Of a DNA stretch of 64,000 nucleotides, positions 1 to 11,679 are shown in pieces (within the stretch, counting starts at the first letter, position 1; each line of letters begins with the position of its first letter). The DNA is taken from assembly GCA_032164245.1 (NCBI GenBank), contig JAVMKO010000003.1, positions 92,131,890 to 92,195,889 of the forward strand, written 5' to 3'. This stretch comes from Sternotherus odoratus. Taxonomy: Eukaryota > Chordata > Testudines > Kinosternidae. The translations under genes and the position numbers were made by a program. The notes under the pieces are model-generated. The model ran no database searches. It was not told the origin of the DNA and saw only the letters and a list, made by a program, of their open reading frames with translations.

Positions 1-662
1 AACCTACATTTCTGAAATGTTGATCATCAGCATGACTGCCCTCTCTAGACATGTAGTGGGTTCTCTGAGGCCTGGGGCATATGTAAAGAGAAGGGGTGGA
101 GGCAGGGCTAGAAATACCTGTCAAATGTCCCTCAGTTTGAGGAACATCACTCATTTTCTCTAAAGTTCCCTACATACCACACATATTTGATGTCCCCTTG
201 CTTTTATTGTTGGAAATTATTTAAAATGAGAAATAAATAACCACGAAACTGAAGTAGTAGGTATGAAGTTCTTTAGAGTAAATAAATGAATCCCACAGGT
301 GGTGTACAAGGTTCCTGCTGGATTCATATTTTTTCTGTCCTTTATTTTTAGATCTTTTTTGCACATGGAGTTTACATTTAGGTCTTGGCACCTTGAGAGG
401 TTTGGGTTCCGGGCTCTATGAATTTTTCGTATTGCCCCATGTATCTTCAGGATTTTCCATGGCCAGCTGGGAGTTTCTGGAAGTGAGGGCATAGAGGGTA
501 GGGTGCAGTCAAGGGTAGCGGGTGTTTGGTGCTGGGAGTTAGAGCTACTGTGGCGATACAGGGCCTCTGCATGTATGACCCTGGCTTCTCATGGATCACC
601 AAGATCCATATACATCCCAGGAAAATCATCAAATTTTGTGGTGCAAAGATGTCTGCAGGTGG
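1..662. other. Intergenic DNA, no gene recognised
   Basis: AT-rich non-coding sequence upstream of AKAP12. Reading frames here are short, occur on both strands and resemble no family I know. The alpha-isoform first exon of AKAP12, which encodes a myristoylated N terminus in mammals, is not recognisable here and probably lies further upstream, outside the window. Confidence 0.5.
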
Positions 663-1085
663 GAAGGGGGCAGGGCTGGCCCACAACATTTGACACCTGA
701 GGCAGGCAGCTCAACAAACACCCCCATACCCTCTTGCTTGGGCCAAAACTTTGAAAGGTCTCCTGTGCCCTCCTTCCTCCAGCACAGCACTCCACCATCT
801 CTGTATCTAGCAGAGAGAATACATATGCACCAGCAGGAGACACATTTTTCTACACCCTGGGTCCTAGTAGAGCCCCCCTTCCCCCAATCCGGTCTGGCAC
901 CTGAAGCGGCTGCCTCACTTTGCCTCACGATTAGGGTGACCAAGACAGCAAGTGTGAAAAATTGGGATGGGGTGGGGGGGTAATAGGAACCCATGTAAAA
1001 AAAAAGACCACAAAATCGGGACTATCCCTATAAAATCAGGACATCTGGTCCCCGTACTCATGATAAGGCCAGCCCTGGAAGCGGG
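663..1085. mobile_element. hAT-like non-autonomous DNA transposon with a nested second element
   Basis: The outer element runs from 671 to 1077 with terminal inverted repeats CAGGGCTGGCC and GGCCAGCCCTG. The flanking 8-mers GAAGGGGG (663-670) and GAAGCGGG (1078-1085) match at 7 of 8 positions, the target-site size of hAT elements. No transposase frame survives. A second short element is inserted inside it at 932-1056. Confidence 0.7.
924..1064. mobile_element. Short hAT-like element of the AGGGTGACCAGA family, copy 1
   Basis: The body at 932-1056 starts TAGGGTGACC and ends with a diverged complement (GGTCCCCGTA). It contains the family's typical interior: an AAAATCGGGACTAT block followed by TATAAAATCAGGACATCTGG. 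The flanks CTCACGAT (924-931) and CTCATGAT (1057-1064) match at 7 of 8 bases, which fits an 8-bp target duplication. Other copies lie at 38076-38209 and 63892-64000. Confidence 0.7.
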
Positions 1086-1222
1086 GGTAAGGGCAACCCC
1101 CCATTACCCTTCTTGACAGGACAATTTGGGGTAAATTTTACATTTTGTGTAGCGATTTCCAAATAAAAAGTCTCCTATGTGCCTTTTAATCACATGGGAG
1201 GAGAGAAAACAGCTTTATAGAT

Positions 1223-1411
1223 TTCAGAGTGGTAGCTGTGTTAGTCTGTATCAGCAAAAAGAATGTACTTGTGGCACCTTAGAAACTAACAAATCTATTT
1301 GGACATAAGCTTTTGTGAGCTAGAGCCCAATTCACATCAGATGCATAACTGATGAAGTGGGTTCTAGCTCATGAAAGCTGATGCTTGAAGAAATGTGTTA
1401 GTCTCTAAGCT
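1223..1411 (+). mobile_element. SINE-like interspersed repeat (GTAGC-GTGTTAGTCTG family), copy 1
   Basis: It begins with GGTAGCTGTGTTAGTCTGTA and continues through GTGGCACCTTAGAAACTAAC, CATAAGCTTTTGTGAGCTAG and TGATGAAGTGGGTTCTAGCT. The same ordered blocks recur at 12335-12412, 40152-40294, 53276-53415, 60249-60383 and 63184-63269. Several of those copies have 8-13 bp target duplications, so the family behaves as a retroposon. I cannot name the exact family. Confidence 0.65.
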
Positions 1412-1954
1412 TCATCGAGAACTAGCAATACAAAACTATTTTTCTAATATACTTAACAGTAAGATGCACTTGGCTTTTAAACAGGACTTGAGCGGGCAGG
1501 GGGAGAGATCAGGGGTCTGACTGTTTTTGTGTTTAAAATACTTGAGAAAGTTTTTTTTAAAATATATTTATTCTAAGAAAATGGGTAACAGACTTTATAG
1601 CAAATCTGTAGATGTGTCCAATCTAGCAGTCTTTTCCCCAGATCCCTAGGTAGGCAGGTTGTAGTGAGGAAACCAGCCTGAAAGTGAAGGAAGTGTTTTG
1701 GGGTTGTTTTTTTTCCTTTTGCACCATTTTTCTTTAAATTGAGAAGTCATTCTTGAGTAATCCAATTCAAAACAATATCCACATTTTTAAGGCTGCCTTG
1801 ATATTGGGGTTGGAGAGAGAGGAGGAGAGGAAACACAACGTGGTGTAGCAGACTTCTGGACTTCCCTCACACTTTTTTTTAAAAAAGGGTTCTCTCAGGT
1901 AAAGATTTAAAAGTAGTAAAATATGGGAACAAAATAGTTAAGGTGTATTTCAGC
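1412..1954. other. AKAP12 upstream DNA, nothing specific seen
   Basis: Non-coding sequence between the SINE-like repeat and the AKAP12 beta promoter block. It contains short A/T runs and a purine-rich stretch near 1810-1835. I see no reading frame or repeat family. Confidence 0.4.
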
Positions 1955-2336
1955 AGCCTCTATTTAAACAATTCCCAGGTCTCCACATGAGGGGGCGGGC
2001 TACTTGCCAACAACAGGAACTGGAGTGGGCAAGGGGAGGGGTTTTCCTTAAAATGAACCACATGGTCTTCCCACCCCAGTCAGTCGCTTCTAGTCCTAAA
2101 GGGAACAGCTGAGAACCGAATGGACCACAAAGGACAGTCTGTCAAGTAAGAGGGACTGCTGCAACGCGACTTCAGTTTACTTTCTTCGCGGGAAGTGGAG
2201 GAGGGATCCCGTGCGCTCTTGTTAGGCAAGAGGCTGTTACGCTGTCATTCTTGATTCACTTAGGCTTCACAGGACAGAAATAAGGGAGCATCATACTCTG
2301 GGGAGAAAGTTCATTGTCATCAGAGTTGTTTAAAAA
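1955..2336 (+). promoter_or_regulatory. AKAP12: Probable AKAP12 beta promoter and 5' untranslated region
   Basis: This block lies directly upstream of the beta-isoform start codon. It has a GC box (GGGGGCGGG, 1991-1999), a CArG-like site CCTTAAAATG (2046-2055, one mismatch to CC-W6-GG) that also contains a TATA-like TTAAAA, and an initiator-like CAGTCAGTC near 2078. CpG dinucleotides cluster at about 2163-2215, unlike the surrounding AT-rich DNA. A nine-codon upstream frame (ATG 2120, TAA 2147-2149) would be in the leader if transcription starts near 2080. An in-frame stop TAA (2331-2333) sits two codons before the real start. The start site is inferred. Confidence 0.55.
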
Positions 2337-2361
2337 ATGCTGGGGACCATAACGATTACAG
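2337..2361 (+). CDS. AKAP12: AKAP12 beta isoform first coding exon (eight codons plus one base)
   Basis: ATG at 2337 opens MLGTITIT, and one extra G (2361) precedes a GTAGGA donor. This octapeptide is identical, as I recall it, to the N terminus specific to mammalian AKAP12 beta (SSeCKS/gravin beta). The leftover G joins TT at the acceptor 22157/22158 to make valine, followed by GQRE, where the human protein reads VGQRD. Phase, sequence and order all agree. An in-frame TAA at 2331-2333 fixes this ATG as the start. The exon is 19.8 kb upstream of the main exon. The beta form lacks the myristoylated N terminus of the alpha form, so it should depend on its polybasic segments for membrane contact. 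Confidence 0.9.
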
Positions 2362-5300
2362 GTAGGAAGAAGTGGTGTTGCTAAACTATACGTGTTGACT
2401 GTATTGATTCTTGGCTTTCTTTGTGTTTGTGGCATCCAGGTCATTTTATGAAGCCCAATTTTTTCACTGCCTACAGCGATGATTCCGAGGCAAGGTGTGA
2501 CAGAGAATGTCCCGTGCACACAGGAGTGCTCCTTTAACTTTCACAAACCCTGTTTTATTCTTAAACTTTTGCGGGGGGGGGGGGGGTGACATTTTATCCG
2601 AATGAGAACCTTTGCCAAGTTTAGAGTATATATGTTGGAATTTCTTGTCACTTTTAATAGGACATGTGATATAGAATTGGTAATACAAGAACAATTGATA
2701 TACTCCTGGGTTTCAGAGAAATAATGACTTTATTATGGAGTAGCAGAAAATAAACTAGCAGCTGAATTAAAGGATAGGTGAGTGCAAAAGAAAAACTAGC
2801 AATGACTCTTGATTCTGTTGATAAGTATGAATCAAGAGATAGTGTACTATTATCCTTCAGACTCAAATTAGTTAAATAGAATTGAAATGTATGGAAGGGG
2901 ATATAATTTAGACACTAGAAACAATATATCTTTGTTTCTTGATAGTGTTTAATTTAAAATGGCAAAATAAAATTTGGTGTTTGAGAGTAGATTACAAAAA
3001 AGAAATTTACATTAATTTCACTATAAATTTGAGTTCAATCTCTAGAGGTTTTCTGTGTATATGTAGATTAGTACTTCACGGTAGTATTCAGGGTTTCTTA
3101 GAAGGCATTCTAATGTACTTCTTGAAACCTTGAACTCTTAAGGATTTAATGAACTTTGTTTTACATTGAACTTTATTATGAATGACCGGTTTTATTTTAT
3201 CAGCAATTTTTCCATACATCATGTAGATTACACAGTTTTGCCAACGTTTGTTGCTTTTGATGTGTTCTCTCAGACATTTGTTTCCCAGAAAACTTGGATG
3301 TTTAGACTTTACATGTTTTATGCAGTCTAGTATTTGTTCCGCATTTATACAGTTAAGTGCAGTATAAGGACTTTTAAAAACTCCTTTTTTTTATTTCTGG
3401 AGGTCAAATGATCACCACTCACTTCACTTCATTAATTAAAAAAGTACATTCTTGTTCAATTGTTTGTCTTTTTGACTAATAGTGTGAAGAATGGAACTGT
3501 CACTCCCTATCCCTTAAACTATTTGTATTTTTAAACTACATCTTAGAGATCAACACTTTTGTGGATGTGTCAGGAAAATACTACAAATTGTTTGTTTGGC
3601 TTTAATGAAAGGAACTACAGTTTAAAAACTCTGAAAATACCTCTTCACGGGGTTGTTTGTGCAGATAGTCCTATCTTCCTGTGAAAATTAAAGTGATAAG
3701 AAATTTAGCTGGAGTATGAACAAAACAAAACCTTATTACTTCCTGTAGACTTGTTTGCTGTCTCTGTGGATTTTGCCTTCTGTTGATTACTAAAGAAATG
3801 TTTATGATCTGTTCAGATTCATTTTTCCAATTTTAACAACTATTCATTCATTCTCATGGCATTTACTTGAGCTAGTAAATGGACATGACAGATACCTGAC
3901 TCCTGCTTTTCATGTTTGAATTGTTTATCAACGGTACAGAATTTCAACTGAGGATAAAACCTCCAACAGTCTAGCTATGGGAGAATTTGAGCCTGGGGAA
4001 GAATGGCATGTGGTCTGTAACAGCTGGCGGGTTGAGGGAAAAAGGGGGGGGGGGGTCCGTGACCCCAAGCGCTGTTGTTTACAATGGGGTTTTCATTAAA
4101 CTAGATGCTTAATGAGCTTATTGCATGCTGAGTCTATCCTCAAGGGCTCTTTTTTCTTTTATTTCTAGTAATTAAAGGCTAATTTATGTATTATTTATTT
4201 TTGAGGAAACCTTTTTATAGGGTCACAAGAATGATTAAAGAAAGAAAAAGATAATGAACTACCAAACTGACTTGGGTAAATTGTTAGAAGGATTGCATTT
4301 GAACTACATTTTGTGAGCTTTTGAATTTGCTCATAGGACCAGTTACTATCTGAATATAGAGGTCTACATGTTATCTTTTTTTTTTTTTTTTTGATAAGCA
4401 GGAATATGTGAGCTAACAGTGTAAATTAATGTAGACCAATGTGAATCTCTTGTGCAGTTGACAGGTAATGCTAAAATTTATCCTCCATTAAGATGTCCTT
4501 AGAAGGAGAACTTTCAATCTGGTGCTCATTGTGAATTGGCATTATTCATTGTGGCATTTCAGAAACATCCTGATTTACATTTATAACAACACTAAGTAAA
4601 TACTACAATATATAACTTTAACTCTTGTTTGTCCCTAATGTGTCAGGTATTTTTTTTTCAAATATCTGAGTAGTAGTGTTACAACTATGTCATTGCAGAA
4701 ACTAAGAATGTTTTTTTTTTAAAAAAAACAAACAAACCAACCCTCTGAACATGAGGAGAGTAGCCAAGCTTAAAACCCAGATGTCACAATTATTTATAAC
4801 ATGTTTGGTTAACCTGCATCGTAGCTGGGCTGACTTGAAAGCAGAGTGGTTGTGAGAAATTCGTTTAGCAAAGAATTTCTAAATACAGTAAGTAACTGAA
4901 AATTGTTAGTGAACTTAAAGAGCATCAAAAGAACTTAAATACATGTTTTAGAAATATTTAGATAAAAGTACAAATATGTTTGATTTTAAAGTGTTAAATT
5001 GGTAAAGTACAGTACCCCATGTCAGGAATTTCATAAGTCAGACCTCAGTCTGGAGCAAACTTTTATAGTTATATCACAAATGACAGAAAATAAGGTGTTT
5101 ATGATGGAAGGCAATACCGTAACATTAGTAATGCTTATGCTTTCTTTAAAGTTAATTACCTATAAGTTAATATAATTGTGCTTTTTCACAGAGAAACAAA
5201 ATGTCTGAAAAATGGTAATTGATTTCTGACCCTCCCCACCTTTATTTCCTTTATGTTTAAAAAAAAAAAAAAAGTGGGATTACAACATTCAACTGCTTGA

Positions 5301-8052
5301 CTACCAATTTGCCAGTAATCACTACTAAGAGCATCCAAGGTGGAGTCAACTGTGAATTTGTATTTAAATGTCTTGAAATAAATCACTGGAAAGGTCATGG
5401 ATTACAAGTATTCATTGTGAAATCCACTGTATAAATCTCCTTTAAATGCTAATTACTGCTATCTACAAAGAAACCCCTCCCCACAATTAAGCACAGTAAA
5501 TCTGTGCTCAAAAATAGGTGAGTGGATAGAATGGTAAAATGGTGAAGGATGTAGTATAGAGGTATTTGTAATTTGAGGTGTAGATGTAAATATAGCCATT
5601 AGAAGGTCATGAAGGAGAGAAAAGACTTGCAAAATACTTTGTCAAGAATCAGCAGTGCTCCAGACTGTAGTGAATTAAACTCTTCAGTTTAAAATTTAAT
5701 ATAGCTCTTGAAAATGGCATGTCTAAAATCTTCCCTTTAAATTATTTTATTAGTAAGGCTAACTGACCATCTGATTTATTATTAAAAGCAATACCCTCAA
5801 ATCTGAGGTCCAAACCCTCCCCCCTCCCACATACCTGGTGTTATAAAACAATGTAATTCTAATTTTCTATAATTAAAATTAAAATCTACAGCTTGTCTTT
5901 TGCTTGCTAGAGAAAGTCAAATTGACTAATATCTCTAAATAACTATCCTCTCATGTATAAATATTTGCAAAGTAAACACCTTTTTAAAGGATATTTTTGA
6001 CATGATACAGACCATCAAGAGTGATTGCTTTTACCAACTCTTATAAACTTTGGACTCCTTTCAAAATTTTCTTTTCATGCTTTTAGTAATAATAAATAGC
6101 CAAACAAGTTCAACAAATACATGTAAATAGTTTAATTCACACCTTTTATTATCAGAAGCAAAGAAATCTGTCCATCCAAATTCATTCTTAAGATTTCCCT
6201 TTTGTGTCTGGCTGTTGTGTGAATGTCGGAGCAATGGGTGATTTTTACATGTCAAATGTGTTACAACTCTAGACACAATGGAGGCAAAATACTGTTAATA
6301 TCCTTTATGCCTTGGGTTTAACACAGAGACTTCCATTTACATTCATGTAACTCCATTAATCACAATACATGACCAAGAGCAGAATTTGGCCCTTAATATT
6401 TAAGCATTTAAAGACCAAAAAACCCTGCCTGGAGTCTTTCAATGACTAGAGGGGTTTGGAACAAGGGTGTTGGGTGTGTATGACATATAGCTGATGGATT
6501 TAGAATGAAGGGAATTTATGGAAAAAATCCAAGGCTGTGCTACAAATCCTGGGGGGAGAAAACTCAACCAGCTCCAGATGTTGACATGGTTGACTGCGAG
6601 AACATGAAATGCTGCAGATTTAACTGTTGCAGCCTGAGATTTTTTTTTCTCTTCAAATATTATTAATGGAATACATTCTCACTCCTAAAGGGAAGGAAGA
6701 TGGTAGGAGAAGTTAAGAAAAGCTGCCAATAGTATCTGCCAACTTAATAAAGATAAACGAAAAAAAGGTTATTAATTCTCGATTTTAATGAGATAGGAAA
6801 TGACTGAAATATGTATGAAAATCTTAATATTGTATCAATACGTTAGCAGGAACATATAACTGAAAATAAATTCTTATCCTCTGGACCCCTTAGATACCAT
6901 AAAAGTTTGTAAAAATCAAGCATCCTTGCTCCTTAAAGCCAATATAAAATATTACAGTGCCCTTGCAGTTTTATTAGAGTACAGACTATACCATTCAATT
7001 AAAAACACAAGTTGATTTAAGCACAAGAGCAGTAAAGAGCAATTACTGAGCTGATGCATTGTATTAGATGACCCATGTTCTTGTCACTCCAACATCACAT
7101 TGTACGTGTGTGGCATGTGAGGTTTCACCTGTCATCCTAAATATTTGACTTCCATCCTTTAAAAAAACCCATAATGTACACGTTTGGTACTCATCATTTC
7201 CTTAATGAATTATTGAAATGAGGGGTAGGTATTTAATCCAAATGTCCTTGAAAGCTCTATTATAAAATTACTTTAGCACTTTTAAATAGCTTACCACACA
7301 GCCCACAAACTACATTAGAAAATTTATTAATTAATTTTTACTACATGTCTGTACCTTTCATAATAAGTATACAGCTCTTTTTATCTTTAAAGCATTTTAC
7401 AGATGTTAACTAATGGATTCTTTGTCTTGGCATATAGTACTAAAATAATGAGGCATAAAAACACTTTGTAACTGATTGCCATGCATATAAAGCAATACCT
7501 TTATGAATAGAAGTCCTGCATGTCTCAGACTCAGCTTTCTATCTTTAAAACAGAACAAGCAAATGATTAGTTCACATTCAGGTCCAGTCTCTTGTTAAAC
7601 TGTGTATTTGGGTTTTAAGAATACTAAAAATGAACTCAAGCTGGTAAACTTGTATATATTTTCTGTACCTCTAGTTTTTCAAAACTAAAGAACCAATTTA
7701 ACCCTTTAAGACAATGGTTAATTCTTAGGGGTTCAACACTTAGCAAGGGTTAAAGAGAGCCATTAGGAGGTCTTGTGGCTTCAGGGACAATTTCCAGCTA
7801 CTAGGAGGCTGGTCTAGGTCAAGATTCTTGCCTAGAATGCATCATCACTAGCTGCAGCCCTTCCTGCCTCTGGCACCTCTAGTACCAATCTGCATTCCCA
7901 CCATGCCCTCCATCCTTTACTGATGTCTCCTTCAATCTGCAAATCATCAAGGAGAGAGGCAAGGTTTCAGTCTGAGAAAGAACAAGCATGTTGCTTCAAG
8001 CATTGCAGATTGGGAAGATTGGAGAGAACATGAGGCCTTATGACCTCTTTGG
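2362..8052 (+). other. AKAP12: AKAP12 intron, 5' part: no gene or clear repeat
   Basis: The intron starts with GTAGGA at 2362. The sequence is AT-rich and carries homopolymer runs: 14 G at 2573-2586, 12 G at 4044-4055, and T runs near 4377 and 4711. Short chance frames only; no exon with splice sites and no assignable transposon was seen. Confidence 0.5.
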
Positions 8053-8245
8053 ATACATCTACACAGGAATAAAAAGACCCGTGGCACGACCCTGGCTGGC
8101 CCAGGTCAGCTGAGGTAGGTGTACAGGGATGAGGCTGTTAGGCTAAAAACTGCTGTATAGATGTTTGGGCTCAGGTTAGCTCGAGCTCCAGCCGCAGAGG
8201 GTCCCAGAGCTAAGATGCCAGCCCAAGGCAGTATACATCTACCCA
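8053..8245. mobile_element. Short inverted-repeat DNA element (copy related to 56530-56725)
   Basis: It starts GGATACATCTACAC and ends with a TACATCTACCC-like stretch. The interior has a characteristic order: GTGGC...CTGGCCC, then TAGATGTTTGGGCTCAGG, then GGGTCCCAGAGC. The same order recurs at 56530-56725. No coding capacity. Confidence 0.5.
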
Positions 8246-8307
8246 GCAAACATTTTTTCTCCCTAGCCCCACAACCTGAGCTCCATGAACTTAGTCAGTT
8301 GACTAAG

Positions 8308-9089
8308 GGACAACTAGGTTTGCCAGAGATCTGGCTTTCAACCGGAACTCCTGGTCGAAAAGAGACCCTTGTGGCTCCGGTCAGCATGTCCCTGTGGCCC
8401 CTAGGCACAGTGGTGATCATGGAAGCTCTCTGTGCTGCCTCCACCCCAAGCACTGGCAGGAGTGGTGCCTGAAGGTGTGGGCAATGCACACCACTCGCTG
8501 CCTGGCCATGCCTCCGCCTAGGTGTCGGACATGCTGGTTGCTTCCAGGGGCATGGTGGAGCTGCCTTAGCCCCACTTCACCAGTGACCGGAAACCACCTG
8601 AGGTAAGCGCCACCCAGCCAGAACCCGTACCCCAACCCTCTGCTCTAGGTCTGAACCCCCTGTTGCACCCTAACTCCCTTTAAGCCCGCACCCCAGCCCC
8701 CTGCCCAGCACCCCATCCCACACCTCTGTCCCAGCCCTGAGCCCACTCCAGAATCCTTGGCCCCAGACCAGAGCCCCCTCCTGCACCCCAAACCCTGCAC
8801 CCCCAGCTGAAGATCACACACTCCAATCCCCTTGGCCCCAGCCCGAGCCTCCTCCTGTACCCTGAATCCCTCGGTCCCAGCCCAGAGTCTCCACTTGCAC
8901 TCCAAACTCCTTGTCCGTGGCCTCACTCCCAGCTGGAACCTCACCCCCCTCCCATACCCTAACCCCTTGCCCCAGCCCAGTTAAAGTGAGTAAGGGTGGG
9001 GGAGAGCAAGCAATGGAAGGAGGGGGCCCCAGAGAAGAGTCGGGGCAAGGGTGTTCAGTTTTGTACAGTTAGAAAGTTGGCAACCCTAG
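8308..9089. mobile_element. hAT-like non-autonomous element with GC-rich internal minisatellite
   Basis: The left end reads TAGGTTTGCCAGAG and the right end GGCAACCCTA, giving TAGGNTTGCCA-type inverted termini. The flanks GGACAACT and GACCAACT match at 6 of 8 bases. The interior from about 8640 to 8975 is a degenerate C-rich repeat built on CCCCAGCCC and CTGCACCC blocks, which creates spurious long frames on both strands. Confidence 0.55.
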
Positions 9090-9130
9090 ACCAACTGGGA
9101 GTTTTTCATCCCTGTGTAGGCACACACTTT

Positions 9131-9318
9131 GGGCCTACACTACAAAATGTTATCAGAATAGAACATGGTTGTGAAGAATTAAGTTAGCTGGCACAATTGC
9201 TGCATATAACTTAGTGGTCATTGTAGACCAGGACAAATCATACTCTGCTTCATGTTAGCTAACTTGGTTCTTCACGACCATGTTCAAATGTTGTAAATTT
9301 TGCAGTGTAAACATGGCC
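9131..9318. mobile_element. Palindromic MITE-like element
   Basis: The left half (GGGCCTACACT...ACATGGTTGTGAAGAA...AGTTAGCT) is an imperfect reverse complement of the right half (AGCTAACTTGGTTCTTCACG...CAGTGTAAACATGGCC). Most of the 188 bp can therefore fold on itself. No coding capacity. Confidence 0.6.
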
Positions 9319-11204
9319 TTGGAGGGTAAGGAGGCACTTTTGGAGGTGATTGGAGGAGACAAGTTAGGGAGGCTGAAAGGTGTAGGTCCTATTAGGAAGA
9401 GGGAGGATGAGCAGGAGGGGCTCCTGCTGAAAAGGAGGGCTGGCTCTCTCTGACCTCCCCCCAATTCTACTGCATGCCACCTGAAATTGAGCTTTTATAA
9501 TTGAAACACTGTTAGATCTTAAACTATAGCAATATTAATGACTTCTTTTGTCACAGGTTGTTTCCCTCTAATTTTACTAATCATTTAAAAAATACTTGAT
9601 ACATGCCTCATATTTGAAGAGCCCAACCCTTTTCCCTTTGGGAAATTCCACTCATACTTTGTGACAAGCTTCCTGTTAAACTGTATAGTTCTGTGAAAAT
9701 GATTTAATTGTAGTATGCTTTCTAGGGCAAAGAATGAATGAAAGAAGGAGTTTCATAGAGTGTTTGGGTTTCTTTCTTGTTTCCTCTCAGCCTGTGAATC
9801 GTATGGCTTTAATTTTTAAGATTTTAAGAAGCCAGGAAAATAAATCAATAAATAATTATTCATGATACTCATTTTCCATTGCGGGTTAGAGAGAGTTACC
9901 TGTGTCTGGAAAAGTTAGTTGCTCTCAGACTATTGCTAAACCCTTTCTACCTGGGATTCTCAGATAAATATTTTTGCTTGTGGAATGCACTGAAATCTAT
10001 GAAAGGAATACATTCCCAAAGAGAGTAATCCCAGATTCTTAGAAGTGTTTATCCCAATTCCTGTCCTTGCAAATGACTCAGTTTGAACTTTTAATGACTT
10101 AAATGCTGTGGGAGCCAGGGCGTTACTGGATGTTAGACTTTGAGTTAGATGAGGTTGTTTAGTCCTGCGTGTTAACAATTAAAAGGAAGATTTTTATTTT
10201 TCAGATAAATACGTACTATAAATTACTATTAGAGATGCCAGTTGTTGAAAAAGCAGTTGTGATTGGGCTATTAAATGTGGATATGAATACTACCTTTTTC
10301 CCCTATACTTGGGATCTCGTAGATGTATTTTTAGGTTTGTTTGTATTCCAATCATCCACAATGCACTGTCCATGCACAAAAATGCAGTCTCTTCCAGAGG
10401 AATTTAGCAGCTCAAGTCACTTTTGAAAGTTCCACAGGGCACTTTGTGCCCTATGGCAGAGTTACTTCATTTATCCAAATGTCTAGGGAAGAGCAATACT
10501 TGTCCCAAAGTTGTTGCCATTCTATTTTTCTTTGTGTATTCGTAGCATTCCAGTCAGATCTACTGCAGAGCAAAGGAATGCACAGTCTCATCCTTTCTTA
10601 GTTTCACCTCTTACACAATATCAGTGGTCTGGTAGAATAATTTACTTCGAGTCTCATTGATTTAAATGTGGCCAGGATTTCATCCTTAATGTCTCTTGTA
10701 TACAATATAATCTGTTATTTCAGATTCATTCCTCAAGGATCTTGCCCCCACCCCAAAGAAACAAACAAGTATATTGACAACAAACAAGCCTAAGTATATT
10801 AACTTAAGGCTGATGGAATTTGACAAACCATTAACGATAACTTAAAACTTGACCTTATATTTTTGTATACCGTGAACTTCAAGAGAGGCAGACGTGTGCC
10901 TGATAAACTATAGTGGTATCTAAAAATGTTGCTGTACTGCCATCTGCTGTTCTTTTCAGTAATGTGGTAATTGTCTGGTGTTTCAATTCTGCACCTACCT
11001 GATGTGAAGCATGCTGGCAGAGCTTTTAATGTGGAAATGTGAATTTTGATAGTTAGCTACTTTAAACTGTGGCATTTTTGTATGCATGCATAATTACATT
11101 TTGCTTCTGCTTTGGCAGGGAAGAGCTCAAATGTTAAAGTAGAAAGTATCAGCTGAAAAATTCTCAGCAGCCACATTCATTCCTTGTGAAGATAACTTTT
11201 CCCT
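9319..11204 (+). other. AKAP12: AKAP12 intron: no gene or clear repeat
   Basis: Unique-looking intronic DNA. The one item noted is a CTCF-like 13-mer TGCCATCTGCTGT at 10938-10950, one base from the usual core consensus. No exon was found. Confidence 0.4.
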
Positions 11205-11228
11205 CAAATAAATAAATAAATAAATAAT
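11205..11228. repeat. (AAAT)n microsatellite
   Basis: About five units of AAAT, followed by an imperfect continuation to AATAATAAG. Likely a simple repeat. Confidence 0.8.
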
Positions 11229-11258
11229 AAGAAAAAAGGCGTAGCAATCATTTTGATC

Positions 11259-11574
11259 TACAGTGGAACCTCAGAGTTACGAACACTGAACAAAACGTTA
11301 TTGTTCCTTCTAAAGTTTACATCTGAACATTGATTTTATACAGCTTTGACAGTTTACTATAATGAAGAAAAATACTGCTCCCTTTTATTTTTTTATTTTG
11401 TTGTTTTGTTTGGTAGTTTGTATTTAACACAGTACAGTACTGTATTTGTATTTATTTATTTACTTATTTATTTTGTCCCTGCTGCTTCCTGATTTGGAAC
11501 CGGAAGGGCACAGTGAGGTGTGGTTGACCGGGGTTCGTAACTCTGGTGTTTGTAACTCTTGAGTTTCTACTGTA
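11259..11574. mobile_element. Tigger/pogo-like MITE with TA target duplication
   Basis: The left end CAGTGGAACCTCAGAGTTAC is the near-complement of the right end GAGTTTCTACTG, with TA on both sides (11259-11260 and 11573-11574). TA duplication and a CAGTGGAACC-type terminus are features of Tc1/mariner-superfamily Tigger-like elements. The interior is AT-rich with (TTTA)n near 11450-11473. No transposase. Confidence 0.65.
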
Positions 11575-11679
11575 TACTAATACACAAGTGAATTGACCTG
11601 GGGCTCTGGCATGAGCTGGCACCTGGTGTGCAGTATCACACTGACCATCCCTTCAAGACCTTGTGCATCACCTACTCAG

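Noticed and set aside
2120..2149. MDHKGQSVK with a GTAAGA donor-like site at 2146 as the AKAP12 first coding exon
   Set aside because: The splice phase does not fit the acceptor at 22157, while 2337-2361 fits in phase and sequence. Kept only as a possible upstream frame.
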